Assembly: GCA_018500105.2 (NCBI GenBank)
Contig: JAHBAL020000173.1
Location: 1-34,256, forward strand
DNA length: 34,256 bases
Source of the DNA: Anaerolineae bacterium
GTDB lineage: Bacteria > Chloroflexota > Anaerolineae > J036 > Brachytrichaceae
Direction: 5' to 3'
The translations under genes and the position numbers were made by a program. Positions 23,248 through 31,796 of this stretch are shown in pieces. The number at the start of each line of letters is the position of its first letter. Positions within the stretch are counted from its first letter, which is position 1. The notes beneath the pieces are model-generated. The model saw only the letters and a list, made by a program, of their open reading frames with translations. It made no database searches and was not told the origin of the DNA.

Positions 23248-24396
23248 TTACGACGGGCGAAAAACCTCGCTGTGGGTGGTGACGGCCTTGAGACGTTCCG
23301 GTACAACATGGACGCCCAAACCGATGCCGGTGGGCACGCTGAGGGTGCTATCGTCGTTTAGGTTGAAGGCCGGGTCAACGATGTCTGGGTTGTAATAGCG
23401 GTTGCTGGCGCTGAGGTCGCTTGGCAGTTTGAAGTTGGGTAGGGCCGCCAGCGCCAAATTAAGCGCCCGCCCGATGCCGGTCTCCAACATGCCGCCGCAC
23501 CAGACCGGCATACCGGCTTCCATGCATGTATCATGCACTTTGATCGCCTCGGTTAGCCCGCCCATGCGGCCTTGTTTAATGTTGATGATGCGGCACGATT
23601 GCAGCTCGATGGCGGCGCGGGCATCGCGGGCGGTGTGAATAGACTCGTCGAGACAAATTGGAGACTTGAGTATTTTCTGCAATTTGTGATGCTCGTAGAT
23701 GTCGTAATAATCAAGCGGTTGCTCAATGAGCAGCAAATTCAAATCATCCATCTCAGGGAAAATTTCGGCGGCATCTTCGAGATGATAGGCTGAGTTTGCG
23801 TCTACTTGGATGAGGTCGTTTGGGAACGCCTTGCGGGCGGCGATGGTGTCGCCGATGTCGCGGCCCGGCTTAATCTTGAGCTTAAATCGCCCGTAGCCGT
23901 CGGCTTTGTATCCGGCGATGGTTTCAACCAGCTTTTCTGGCGAATCTTGAATGCCGATAGAGACACCGACCGAGACGCGATCTTTGACTGGATGCCCTGT
24001 GACCTTGCTGATGTAATCGCGTAGGCTTAACTTGGCCTCTTGGGCAGCGAGGTCCCAAATGGCGCTTTCGAGACACGCCTTTGCCATGCCATGCCCACGC
24101 ACGCCGATGCGGTTGGGGGTCTCGAAACGCTTGGGAATGTCACGCGGGTCTGAGACGGGCTTGGCGAGCAGATCGGGGATGAGGTATTCTTTCATGATAT
24201 ACCACGCGGTGACATTGGTTTCGGGTGAATAGCCCGGTGTGTCGCCCGCCACACATTCGCCCCAACCCACCAAGCCATCAGCGGTGGTTACTTTCGAGAT
24301 GATGCCCTGATGTGTGTATTCACGTTTGAAACTGGTCTCGAAAGGGGTAACATATGGGATTTCGAAAAGGAAAAGTTCAATTTGGTTGATTTTCAT
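23248..24396 (-). CDS. Enolase-superfamily racemase / o-succinylbenzoate synthase-like enzyme
   Basis: A 382-residue TIM-barrel enzyme of the enolase superfamily (muconate-lactonizing subgroup), closest in style to N-succinylamino acid racemase/o-succinylbenzoate synthase. The catalytic lysine pair is K172 and K174 in FKLKIKPG; metal ligands are D199 (QVDANSAY), E225 (LIEQPL) and D250 (CLDESIH); the second acid/base lysine is K274 in NIKQGRMGG; WCGGMLETGIGRA closes the site. No other menaquinone gene is near. Its place after a sugar importer and two dehydrogenases suggests racemisation or dehydration of an acid in that pathway, but 200 bases with repeats separate it from them. Confidence 0.87.
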   Translation of the reverse strand: MKINQIELFLFEIPYVTPFETSFKREYTHQGIISKVTTADGLVGWGECVAGDTPGYSPETNVTAWYIMKEYLIPDLLAKPVSDPRDIPKRFETPNRIGVRGHGMAKACLESAIWDLAAQEAKLSLRDYISKVTGHPVKDRVSVGVSIGIQDSPEKLVETIAGYKADGYGRFKLKIKPGRDIGDTIAARKAFPNDLIQVDANSAYHLEDAAEIFPEMDDLNLLLIEQPLDYYDIYEHHKLQKILKSPICLDESIHTARDARAAIELQSCRIINIKQGRMGGLTEAIKVHDTCMEAGMPVWCGGMLETGIGRALNLALAALPNFKLPSDLSASNRYYNPDIVDPAFNLNDDSTLSVPTGIGLGVHVVPERLKAVTTHSEVFRPS

Positions 24397-24404
24397 AGCT
24401 TTGG

Positions 24405-24614
24405 AGTAGTCAGTAGTCAGTAGTCAGTAGTCAGATAGAAGAATCAAGAGCCAAGATATAATACCAATCGCTTAATCAAACTGGAATAAATCAAGTTGCA
24501 TAAATTGTCATGTCACCCCGAAGCGCAGCGAGGGGTCTTTGCGGGAAATCGGACTATATCTTGACTCTTGGTTCTTGGCTCTTGATTCTTCTATCTGACT
24601 ACTGACTACTGACT
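24405..24614. repeat. Heptamer inverted arms enclosing a TAATACCAAYC element
   Basis: Left arm 24405-24458: four AGTAGTC units, AGATAGA, then CAAGAGC and CAAGATA. Right arm 24557-24614: TATCTTG, ACTCTTG, GTTCTTG, GCTCTTG, ATTCTTC, TATCTGA, CTACTGA, CTACTGA. The right arm is the reverse complement of the left with two extra heptamers. Between them (24459-24556) is a third copy of the TAATACCAAYC repeat also found at 3979-4224. The right arm encodes the last residues and stop of the upstream oxidoreductase gene. Confidence 0.85.
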
Positions 24615-25693
24615 CTAATTTCGCCGCCAAGTTGTGACGACCGATAAATACCTTCGACAATTTGCAGGCCAATTAGACCATGTTCGGCGGGTGATTCTGG
24701 CGTTGCGCCATTCACCACACAATCGGCAAAATGATGCACGACGGCATGATGACCGCGCCGCAATGACTCATAGGCCGTGAGGTCTGGGGTAATGGTGATG
24801 GGCTGACGCGGTTGTTGCTCGTCGAGTTTGTATAGCTCGACAATGTGCTCGCTATACTTGCGTGTAAACACATTCGCCCCAGCCTCGCGCCCAAACAGGC
24901 GCACATAATAATCGTCTTGTTGAGGTTCGCGGTGCGCCGCCCACGATGCCTCTAGCGATAACACGCTGCCGTTGGCGAAACGCACAAAACCCATGCCCAT
25001 GTCTTCGACATCAAAATTGACCGGCGCGGGGTCAATGGCGCGGTGTTTTTGCGCACGCGGGCCAAATTCGGCAAATGCTGTGCCGGTGACCGAGATCGGT
25101 TGTGGGTAATCCATCAGCCACAGCGCCAAATCGAGCGCGTGAACGCCAAGATCAATCAACACCCCGCCACCGGCCTTGTCTTTTTGAGTAAACCAAGCCC
25201 CATGCGTCGGAATCCATCCTTCACGCATCCAACCGGCTTTGGCGGCGTAGATATGCCCAAATGTGCCCGCTCGCGCCTGCTCTTTTAGCCAATACACATC
25301 GGGGCGGTAGCGATGGTTGTAACACACCATCAGCAAGCGGTTAGCAGCTTTGGCGGCGGCGATCATGCGCTGCCCAGCGGCGACGGTGGTCGCCAACGGC
25401 TTTTCGCATAGCACATGTTTGCCTGCTTGTAGTGCCGCCATCACAATCGGCTCGTGCAAAAAATTTGGCACGCATACGCTGACGGCGTCAATATTTGGCT
25501 GAGAGAGTAACTCGCGGTAATCGGTGAAACGCGCGGCGGCAGGGATATTAAATTTTTCGCCGCGCTCTTGCAAAATGGTCGGATTGGCGTCGCAAATGGC
25601 GACACAATCACTGATGGGCGAGGCTTGGTAACCGGTTAGGTGGCTCCAGCCCACGCCTATTCCGATCACGGCTGCCCGTAATTTGGTTGTCAT
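24599..25693 (-). CDS. Gfo/Idh/MocA family oxidoreductase (364 residues)
   Basis: NAD(P)-dependent sugar or inositol dehydrogenase-like protein. The N-terminal Rossmann fold opens with AAVIGIGVGWSHLTGY; the conserved EKP motif follows VLCEKPLATT at about 95-104; the substrate domain has NHRYRPDVYWLKE and GGGVLIDLGVHALDLALWL with the usual Asp/His pair. The C-terminal RVSSQ and stop codon are encoded by heptamer repeat DNA. It follows the second oxidoreductase by 25 bases on the minus strand, fitting a sugar-catabolic operon with the ABC importer upstream. Exact substrate unknown. Confidence 0.92.
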   Translation of the reverse strand: MTTKLRAAVIGIGVGWSHLTGYQASPISDCVAICDANPTILQERGEKFNIPAAARFTDYRELLSQPNIDAVSVCVPNFLHEPIVMAALQAGKHVLCEKPLATTVAAGQRMIAAAKAANRLLMVCYNHRYRPDVYWLKEQARAGTFGHIYAAKAGWMREGWIPTHGAWFTQKDKAGGGVLIDLGVHALDLALWLMDYPQPISVTGTAFAEFGPRAQKHRAIDPAPVNFDVEDMGMGFVRFANGSVLSLEASWAAHREPQQDDYYVRLFGREAGANVFTRKYSEHIVELYKLDEQQPRQPITITPDLTAYESLRRGHHAVVHHFADCVVNGATPESPAEHGLIGLQIVEGIYRSSQLGGEIRVSSQ

Positions 25694-25718
25694 TGTGCCG
25701 CCATTTTAGCCCATGTGA

Positions 25719-27029
25719 TTAAAACTGCACCAATGTGGCTACTTGCACGGGCTGGCCGCTGGCAAAAGCGCGATTGGCCGCGATGCCAGTCAAGATTGAC
25801 ATTGCGCCATCTCGATGCCCGGCGGCGCGTTTGAGCGGATCGGGTGGGGGGCTGCCAAATAAATCGTTGAGCAGGCGAGCGTCGCCGCCCCCGTGCCCGC
25901 CTGCCTCCCAGTTAAATTTCATTTTCATTGGCTTGTGCCAGTGCGGGCGCAAAACGACTTCGGGGTGGGTCGAATAGTCAATCAATTCGTAGTCGCCGAC
26001 TCCGGCGATGGGGGCGCTGTCGTTTTCGTTGGCGTTATAGGCGCTTTCGACCCAACTCAACTCTAGCCGCCCGCCTGTGCCGTTAAACATCACCCGCAGC
26101 CCTTCCCATGGCGAATAGGCGGTGAGGTGATAGGTCATCGTTGCGCCATTTTTATAGCGCACCATCACCGCCATATCGTCTTCGGCGGTAATGCCATCGC
26201 TAAACACGCCTTGGTCGCGGATGTAGCCATCTTCGTGCTCGGCTTGCAGATAGAGCGACTTGAGTTGTGGTTTTTTGTCTAAATGCAGGGCAAATGGGTC
26301 GTTGGCGGCTTCGGGTGTGCCATGCACACGCGCATAGGTGTTGCTTTGCCCGCGTTGTTCGGCGTTGGCGCGACCATAAAAGGCCAATTGGCCCATGCCG
26401 AACACGGTTTCTGGCTCCGAATCGAGCCACCAATTGATCAGGTCGAAATGATGGGTAGATTTGTGAACCATTAGCCCGCCACTGTTGTTTTTGTCACGAT
26501 GCCAGCGGCGGAAATAATCTGCGCCGTGCGCGGTGTCGAGCGTCCATTCAAAATGCACCGAGATCACATCGCCAATCGCGCCATTCATGAGCAATTCTTT
26601 GACCTTTGAGGCGTGGGGCGAATAGCGGTAGTTGAAGGTGACGGTGAGTTTTTTGCCGGTGCGTTTTTGTGCATCGAGAATGGCTTGGCACTTTTCGGCG
26701 TCAATCGTCATCGGCTTTTCGGTCAGCACGTCGCAGCCCATTTCCATTGCGGGGATGATATATTCGTGGTGGGTGCGGTCTACGGTGGTGACGATGACGG
26801 TGTCAACTTTTTGCTCGCGCAGCATTTTGGCAAAATCTTCGGCTTTGTAGGTTGGCACAGCCGGAATGTCAAAATTGCGCACAAATTGCCCGTTGTAATA
26901 ATCCATGCGCGTTTGGTTGACATCGCACAAGCCGACTAGTTCGGCGGTATCTTTGTATGGCCCCAGAATCGCGCTGCTGAACATTTGTGAGCGATGACCG
27001 AGGCCGACAATGGCATAACGTTTTTTCAT
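25719..27029 (-). CDS. Gfo/Idh/MocA family oxidoreductase (436 residues)
   Basis: A longer paralogue of the preceding oxidoreductase family. The Rossmann motif is YAIVGLGHRSQMFSSA, the EKP motif is CDVLTEKPMTID (about residues 103-114 of this start), then TFNYRYSPHASKVKELL. HKSTHHFDLINWWL carries the catalytic His region. The large insert (about 225-290, GRANAEQRGQSNTYARVHG and beyond) and GGHGGGDARLL are seen in the subfamily acting on modified sugars or glycosides. A TTG at 27038 gives three more residues; ATG at 27029 is preferred. It is 20 bases after the second permease gene. Confidence 0.92.
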   Translation of the reverse strand: MKKRYAIVGLGHRSQMFSSAILGPYKDTAELVGLCDVNQTRMDYYNGQFVRNFDIPAVPTYKAEDFAKMLREQKVDTVIVTTVDRTHHEYIIPAMEMGCDVLTEKPMTIDAEKCQAILDAQKRTGKKLTVTFNYRYSPHASKVKELLMNGAIGDVISVHFEWTLDTAHGADYFRRWHRDKNNSGGLMVHKSTHHFDLINWWLDSEPETVFGMGQLAFYGRANAEQRGQSNTYARVHGTPEAANDPFALHLDKKPQLKSLYLQAEHEDGYIRDQGVFSDGITAEDDMAVMVRYKNGATMTYHLTAYSPWEGLRVMFNGTGGRLELSWVESAYNANENDSAPIAGVGDYELIDYSTHPEVVLRPHWHKPMKMKFNWEAGGHGGGDARLLNDLFGSPPPDPLKRAAGHRDGAMSILTGIAANRAFASGQPVQVATLVQF

Positions 27030-27049
27030 AATAACCAATTTTCAGTGGG

Positions 27050-27901
27050 TTAACCTTTCAACCCTGTCGTGCTGATGCCTTGCACCAAATAACGCTGGAA
27101 GAAAATGAAAATGATGAACACAGGCACGAGCGAGAGCGCCGACATGGCGAAGATTGCGCCCCAGTCGGTGTTGGCAGATGGGTCGGCAAACGAGCGCAGC
27201 GCCAACGATACCGTATATAGTTTGGGTGAATTGAGGTAAATGAGCGGCGAAAGGAAGTCTTCCCATGTCCAGTAAAACGAGAAAATGGCAGCAGTCACCA
27301 TCGCCGGCACGATGAGCGGCAAAATGATGCGGAAGAAGATGCCAATTTTGCCGCAGCCGTCAATCTCGGCGGCCTCATCCAGTTCTTTGGGGATGCCGCG
27401 AATGAACTGCATAAACATGAAAATGAAGAATGCCTGCCCACCGATGCGCGGCAACAATAGCGGATACAAGGTGTTTAGCCATTTTAGATTGCTAAACATG
27501 ATGTATTGCGGAATGATGACGACTTGCACCGGCAACATGAGCGTGGTGATCATGCAGGCAAACCAAAATTTGCGCCCGGTAAACTGAATACGGCTGAAGC
27601 CATAGGCCACCATTGCCGAGAAGAAAACGGTGATGACGACGGCCAAGCTGGTGTAGATGAAAGAATTTAGGTAAAACGTGCTAAACGTGATGCCGCCAAA
27701 TCCGGCCCAACCATTGGTGTAATTTTCAAAAGAGAGGCGACTGGGGATGAGTGACGTTGTATCACGAAAGACTTCGGCGCTGGGCTTGAGTGAGCTTGAA
27801 AATAGCCACAAAAGTGGGTAGATCATGAGCAAACAAAAGAACCCAACAAATAGGTGATAAATGATGCTGCTGACGAGTTCGCGGCGTTGCTTGATAGTCA
27901 T
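27050..27901 (-). CDS. Sugar ABC transporter permease, MalG type
   Basis: A 283-residue inner-membrane permease with six hydrophobic segments. The ATPase-contacting EAA loop is seen as KELDEAAEIDGCGKIGIFF followed by RIILPLIVPAM, and the N-terminal segment ends LKPSAEVF typical of carbohydrate permeases (CUT1). Works as a heterodimer with the MalF-type protein encoded 13 bases upstream. No ATPase gene is in the window; CUT1 systems often share a common MsmK/MalK-like ATPase. Confidence 0.94.
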   Translation of the reverse strand: MTIKQRRELVSSIIYHLFVGFFCLLMIYPLLWLFSSSLKPSAEVFRDTTSLIPSRLSFENYTNGWAGFGGITFSTFYLNSFIYTSLAVVITVFFSAMVAYGFSRIQFTGRKFWFACMITTLMLPVQVVIIPQYIMFSNLKWLNTLYPLLLPRIGGQAFFIFMFMQFIRGIPKELDEAAEIDGCGKIGIFFRIILPLIVPAMVTAAIFSFYWTWEDFLSPLIYLNSPKLYTVSLALRSFADPSANTDWGAIFAMSALSLVPVFIIFIFFQRYLVQGISTTGLKG

Positions 27902-27914
27902 GTTATTCTTCTTT

Positions 27915-28829
27915 TTATTCTTCTTTGCTTTCGTAATAGACCCATTGATTCGAGGTTTTGAACACGATTGTGGCGAAAACGGCGATGATAATTAATAAAA
28001 CCCATGCCATCGCCGAGGCGTAACCCATTTGGAAATTTTCGAAGGCGCGGCGGTAAATATAGAGCGCATAGAACAAGGTGGTGTCGAGCGGTGCGCCGCC
28101 AGTAATAATGAAGGCTTGGGTGAACACCATGAGGCCACTGATCATTTGCATGATGAGGTTGAAGAAGATGACGGGCGAAAGCAACGGCAAGGTGATGCTG
28201 ATAAATTTGCGCACCCCGTTTGCGCCGTCAATCGAGGCGGCTTCGTAAAATTCGGTGGGGATTTGCTTCAGCCCAGCCAAGAAGATGAGCATGGGCGAGC
28301 CAAATTGCCACACCGCGAGCGCGATCAACGTCCAGATGGCATAATCGGGGTCGCCGAGCCAAGTGCGCGTGGGCAGCCCCAGCAGGCGAATCGCGGCATT
28401 GAATAGCCCCTCGGTTCCAAATACTTGTCGCCACATGACGGCCACCGCAATGCTGCCGCCCACAATGCTGGGTGCGTAAAATGCGGCGCGGTAAAAACTA
28501 ACCCCATTGCGCCCGGTATTTAACAACATCGCCAACCCCAAGGCCATCGTTAATCTTAAGGGAATGGCGAAGATGACGTAATAAAGGGTTGCGCCTACCG
28601 ATTTCCAATATTTGTTGTCGTTAAAAAACATGCGCTCAAAATTTTGCAAACCGATCCAACGTGCTTTGTCTAACGAGTCGAGGCTGGAATAGTCGTTGAA
28701 TGCAAAATAGAGCGATGCCGCCATCGGCAATAAGGTAAATGCTAGAAAGGCTAGCAGCCAAGGGCCAATAAAAAAATAGCCCATCCAATTGTTTTGCTTA
28801 AAGTTTTTTTTGCGAATGCTGCTTGCCAT
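27915..28829 (-). CDS. Sugar ABC transporter permease, MalF type
   Basis: A 304-residue inner-membrane permease of the CUT1 sugar family. Six hydrophobic segments are visible and the EAA loop reads EFYEAASIDGANGVRKF then ISITLPLLSPVI. The open frame extends to 28907, but the first 26 residues of that longer version are translated heptamer repeats, so the ATG at 28829 (MASSIRKKNF) is chosen. The region before it (28830-28931) holds a palindromic repeat that separates it from the binding protein gene. Confidence 0.94.
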   Translation of the reverse strand: MASSIRKKNFKQNNWMGYFFIGPWLLAFLAFTLLPMAASLYFAFNDYSSLDSLDKARWIGLQNFERMFFNDNKYWKSVGATLYYVIFAIPLRLTMALGLAMLLNTGRNGVSFYRAAFYAPSIVGGSIAVAVMWRQVFGTEGLFNAAIRLLGLPTRTWLGDPDYAIWTLIALAVWQFGSPMLIFLAGLKQIPTEFYEAASIDGANGVRKFISITLPLLSPVIFFNLIMQMISGLMVFTQAFIITGGAPLDTTLFYALYIYRRAFENFQMGYASAMAWVLLIIIAVFATIVFKTSNQWVYYESKEE

Positions 28830-28833
28830 CGTT

Positions 28834-28922
28834 GATGAGTTATGAATGATGAATGATGAATGATGAGTTATGAATGATGAATAGATATCGGAGCATTCAT
28901 CATTCATAACTCATAACTCATA
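28834..28922. repeat. Heptamer palindrome between binding-protein and permease genes
   Basis: Seven heptamers on the left (GATGAGT, TATGAAT, GATGAAT, GATGAAT, GATGAGT, TATGAAT, GATGAAT) and four on the right in inverse form (ATTCATC, ATTCATA, ACTCATA, ACTCATA), around a 12-base centre. The RNA would fold into a hairpin just downstream of the binding protein stop. Confidence 0.87.
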
Positions 28923-28931
28923 ACCTGTTAA

Positions 28932-30314
28932 TTATTTTTTGTTCTTCGCCAATACCGCGTTCACTTCCTTGCGAAGCAGGGCGGCGGCGTCTTCGGGTTT
29001 GGCTTTTTCAAACATCACGGCGTCAATCACTTGTGGGTTAAATACGTTCTTCACCAAGTCGGCATGGCCGGGAGGATCGGCGGGGCGAATTGGTTCGGCG
29101 ATCTTGCTTACGCGGGCGACGTAATCAAACATCTCTTTTTGGGCTTTGCCCAACTTGGGGATCATCGCTTCGCGCACTTTGCCGGCGATGGGCACACCGC
29201 GCTCGGCGAACAAAATATCATTGGCTTCGATATCGTTGGTGAAGAAATCAATGAACTTCGCGGCCTCTTCGGGCGCTTTGCTGTCGCGGGTGACGCTGAA
29301 GAATTGGGAGGGTTTGATGTAATTCGACGATTTGCCACCGGCTGGGCGCGGCAACGGAACCATCTTGATGGTGCGGCTATCGCCAGCCGCCTTTTGCACG
29401 GCCACCACTTGGTTGCTCCAATGTGAGTCCATCGCGGCTTTGCCAACGGCGAGGGGTTGTTGCTCGACGCTCTTGCCGTCAAAGCTCGCCAAATCTTCGG
29501 ATCGGCTGGGGATGGCATTGGCCTTTTGTAGTCGCAACAACATCTTCAAATAATTGACGAAAGGCGCATCATCCTTGTATCCAATGGCTGTGCCATCAGT
29601 TGCATAAGACCATTCGCCTAATGACAAATACAGCGATTTCCACAATTGTTCGCCATATAAGCCATGCACCGCCCACTTGCCGGCTTTTTCCTTGATCGTC
29701 ATAGATGTCTTCTCAAAGTCATCCCATGTCCAATCATCTTTGGGCAAAGCCAAACCGGTTTTTTCGAAATCGCCTTGATCGCACGAGAAACATTGTGAGT
29801 TTGAGCCAAGGTTAACGGCGACCAATTTGCCGCCCACGCGCCCACCCTTCAAAAAGTCTTCGCTGACATCTTTGAAATTCAACGCGCCACTGCTGGCAAA
29901 ATTGTCGAGCGGGATGATGAGGCCGCGCCCGGCCCATTCCGCAATCCACGCATAGTCTTGTTGCATGATATCGGGCAATTGGTTGCCAGCGGCTTGGGTC
30001 GTCATCTTGGTCAAATGATCGGCAAAACCAGCAAATTCATAGGTGATCTTGACATTTGGGTTTTTCTTCATATACAAGTCAATCACTTTGATCGTGCGGT
30101 CGTGGCGGTCTTGGCTGCCCCACCAAGCCATGCGAAGCTCGGTTGCCTTGCCACCAGCCGGTGCGGCGGGTGCGGCAGGTTTTGCTGGCTCAGCCGGTTT
30201 GGCAGGCGCTGGGGTGGCTGCGGGGGCGCAAGCCGCTAAAAGGGCGCTTCCGCCAGTAATGGCGGCAGCTTGCAAAAATTTGCGGCGTGACAATTTGGAT
30301 TTTGGTGCTAACAT
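28932..30314 (-). CDS. Sugar ABC transporter substrate-binding lipoprotein (Tat-type signal)
   Basis: A 460-residue family 1 solute-binding protein. The N-terminus carries a twin-arginine motif SRRKFLQ at residues 9-15 and a lipobox LLAAC with C29, so it is predicted to be exported folded and lipid-anchored. An Ala/Pro/Lys-rich linker (about 30-57) precedes the binding domain: LRMAWWGSQDRHDRTIKVID, AAGNQLPDIMQQDYAWIAEW, and FFTNDIEANDILFAERGVP. GAGGAAG precedes the ATG. First gene of the importer cluster; two permease genes follow after a hairpin-forming repeat. Confidence 0.95.
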   Translation of the reverse strand: MLAPKSKLSRRKFLQAAAITGGSALLAACAPAATPAPAKPAEPAKPAAPAAPAGGKATELRMAWWGSQDRHDRTIKVIDLYMKKNPNVKITYEFAGFADHLTKMTTQAAGNQLPDIMQQDYAWIAEWAGRGLIIPLDNFASSGALNFKDVSEDFLKGGRVGGKLVAVNLGSNSQCFSCDQGDFEKTGLALPKDDWTWDDFEKTSMTIKEKAGKWAVHGLYGEQLWKSLYLSLGEWSYATDGTAIGYKDDAPFVNYLKMLLRLQKANAIPSRSEDLASFDGKSVEQQPLAVGKAAMDSHWSNQVVAVQKAAGDSRTIKMVPLPRPAGGKSSNYIKPSQFFSVTRDSKAPEEAAKFIDFFTNDIEANDILFAERGVPIAGKVREAMIPKLGKAQKEMFDYVARVSKIAEPIRPADPPGHADLVKNVFNPQVIDAVMFEKAKPEDAAALLRKEVNAVLAKNKK

Positions 30315-30497
30315 TTTCTTCCTCTTTTATCTTTTTTATCTAGAACCTGAGCTTTTTAGGGATACCCATCAGCGTGATAACGAACAAAAATTTGATGGTA
30401 TATCCTTATATGATCATTAGTATATATCAGAAAAAAACACCCCAATTGAATTGGCATCAGCATAAAAAAACGCGAAAAGATGTTAAGATAGCTTCAC
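30315..30497. promoter_or_regulatory. Divergent intergenic region with candidate operator palindrome
   Basis: Control region between the binding-protein gene (minus) and the DUF4129 gene (plus). A perfect palindrome CCAATTGAATTGG lies at 30442-30454, and an AT-rich symmetric stretch centred on ATGATCAT lies near 30405-30420. Either could bind a sugar-responsive repressor. No clear promoter boxes at standard spacing were assigned. Confidence 0.35.
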
Positions 30498-31796
30498 ATG
30501 CAACTTCGGTCAACGCTTCTTACCCTTAATCTTGCCGTCGCTGAAGCAGCGTTATTGATGTCATTTTTCGGCATTTTGACGCCGCTTGCGTGGCTTTGGC
30601 CGGGCTTTTTTGTGATGATTGGGGTCTTGTTGGCGATTGCCTTGGGCTGGCAATGGCTGGCGCAGCGCGGCATTGCGCCGCAAAGCCAAATGTTCATCAT
30701 CAGCGTCAGTTTTGTGGGCTTATGGTCGGCAATGTTGGCATTACTGGCGTTCGCCGATAACGATTTTCGGCTCGGGTTTGTGAGTGGATTGGTCAGTTTG
30801 CTCATTGCCCTTGTTGTGTGGTGGCGCGGGATAGCACTGGGGCAGTTCAACCCCAATCCCCGACACATCCGTGACCGCATCGTCATTGCAATTTGCGTGT
30901 TGTCGTTACTCGGTTTTTTCAATATTCTTGCCCGCAATAGCCAAATGTCTGGCTTAATCATGATCGTGTTTGGGGCGCTGGTGCTGGCTTTGCCGCAAGC
31001 GCATTTGCATAGCATCGCACTTAGCCCAATTGGGCGCAAGATCGCTAACGAGCGCGATTATTGGCGATGGGTTGGGCCAAATGTGTTTTTTGCGGCAATG
31101 GCTTGCTTATTAACCGCGTTTATCTTTAATCAAGATTGGGCACGGCAAGTGCTGGCTTGGCTGTTAACGGCAATCTTTGGCCTGTTTGCTATTGTATTAT
31201 TGCCCATTTTGCAACCTGTTGTTGAAGTTTTGTTGGCATTGTTGCGTTTTTTTAACATTGGCTCAATACTTAGCCAAATTCCAGCACTGACGCCGCCACC
31301 CATCCCCACCGACCCCAATGCGCTTGCCGAAAATGCCATCGTCATTCCGCCAGTGATTACAAGCCTGATCACCGTCGCAATTTTGTTGGCGTTGGGTGGC
31401 GGTATCATTGTGTTGACGGGGGTGGCGCGGCGCGAGCGGGTCGAGGCCGGGCCACGATCTGAGCCAGAGAGCGTGCCCTACGAAGCGCCGAAAACCAGCA
31501 GCACACTCGATCAAATTAAACAAACGCTGAATTTACGGCGCTGGCTGGCTGCCATTACAGTCCGACATCTTTATGCCCGCATGACGCACGAAGCCGCCAA
31601 ACGCGGGCAACCCCGACCCAAATATCAAACAGCCTACGATTTTTTGCCTGCGCTTGACCGCGCTTTTCCAAATCATGCTGCCGAATCGCGTCTATTGACC
31701 GATGCTTACGTGGCAGCCCATTATGGCGAATTGCCTGATTCTCCTGATGCAATCGTGGCACTAAAAGTTGCGTGGCAAAATATGCGTAAATCATGA
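30498..31796 (+). CDS. Membrane protein with C-terminal DUF4129 domain
   Basis: A 432-residue membrane protein. Eight or so hydrophobic segments occupy residues 1-235, then a Pro-rich loop (LTPPPIPTDPNA), one more membrane span (about 277-308) and a cytosolic tail. The last 95 residues (ITVRHLYARMTHEAAKRGQ, then YQTAYDFLPALDRAFPNHAAE, then LTDAYVAAHYGE) match the DUF4129 pattern, which is commonly linked to transglutaminase-like membrane proteins; no transglutaminase domain is present here. The stop overlaps the next start as ATGA. Function unknown. Confidence 0.82.
   Translation: MQLRSTLLTLNLAVAEAALLMSFFGILTPLAWLWPGFFVMIGVLLAIALGWQWLAQRGIAPQSQMFIISVSFVGLWSAMLALLAFADNDFRLGFVSGLVSLLIALVVWWRGIALGQFNPNPRHIRDRIVIAICVLSLLGFFNILARNSQMSGLIMIVFGALVLALPQAHLHSIALSPIGRKIANERDYWRWVGPNVFFAAMACLLTAFIFNQDWARQVLAWLLTAIFGLFAIVLLPILQPVVEVLLALLRFFNIGSILSQIPALTPPPIPTDPNALAENAIVIPPVITSLITVAILLALGGGIIVLTGVARRERVEAGPRSEPESVPYEAPKTSSTLDQIKQTLNLRRWLAAITVRHLYARMTHEAAKRGQPRPKYQTAYDFLPALDRAFPNHAAESRLLTDAYVAAHYGELPDSPDAIVALKVAWQNMRKS

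Noticed and set aside
23248-24396. menC for menaquinone synthesis
   Set aside because: OSBS activity is possible, but no other men gene is near and the NSAR-type family is promiscuous, so the gene symbol was not assigned.
28830-28907. N-terminal extension of the MalF-type permease
   Set aside because: The 26 residues (Ser/His/Ile-rich) come from GATGAAT heptamers; the ATG at 28829 gives a normal permease N-terminus.
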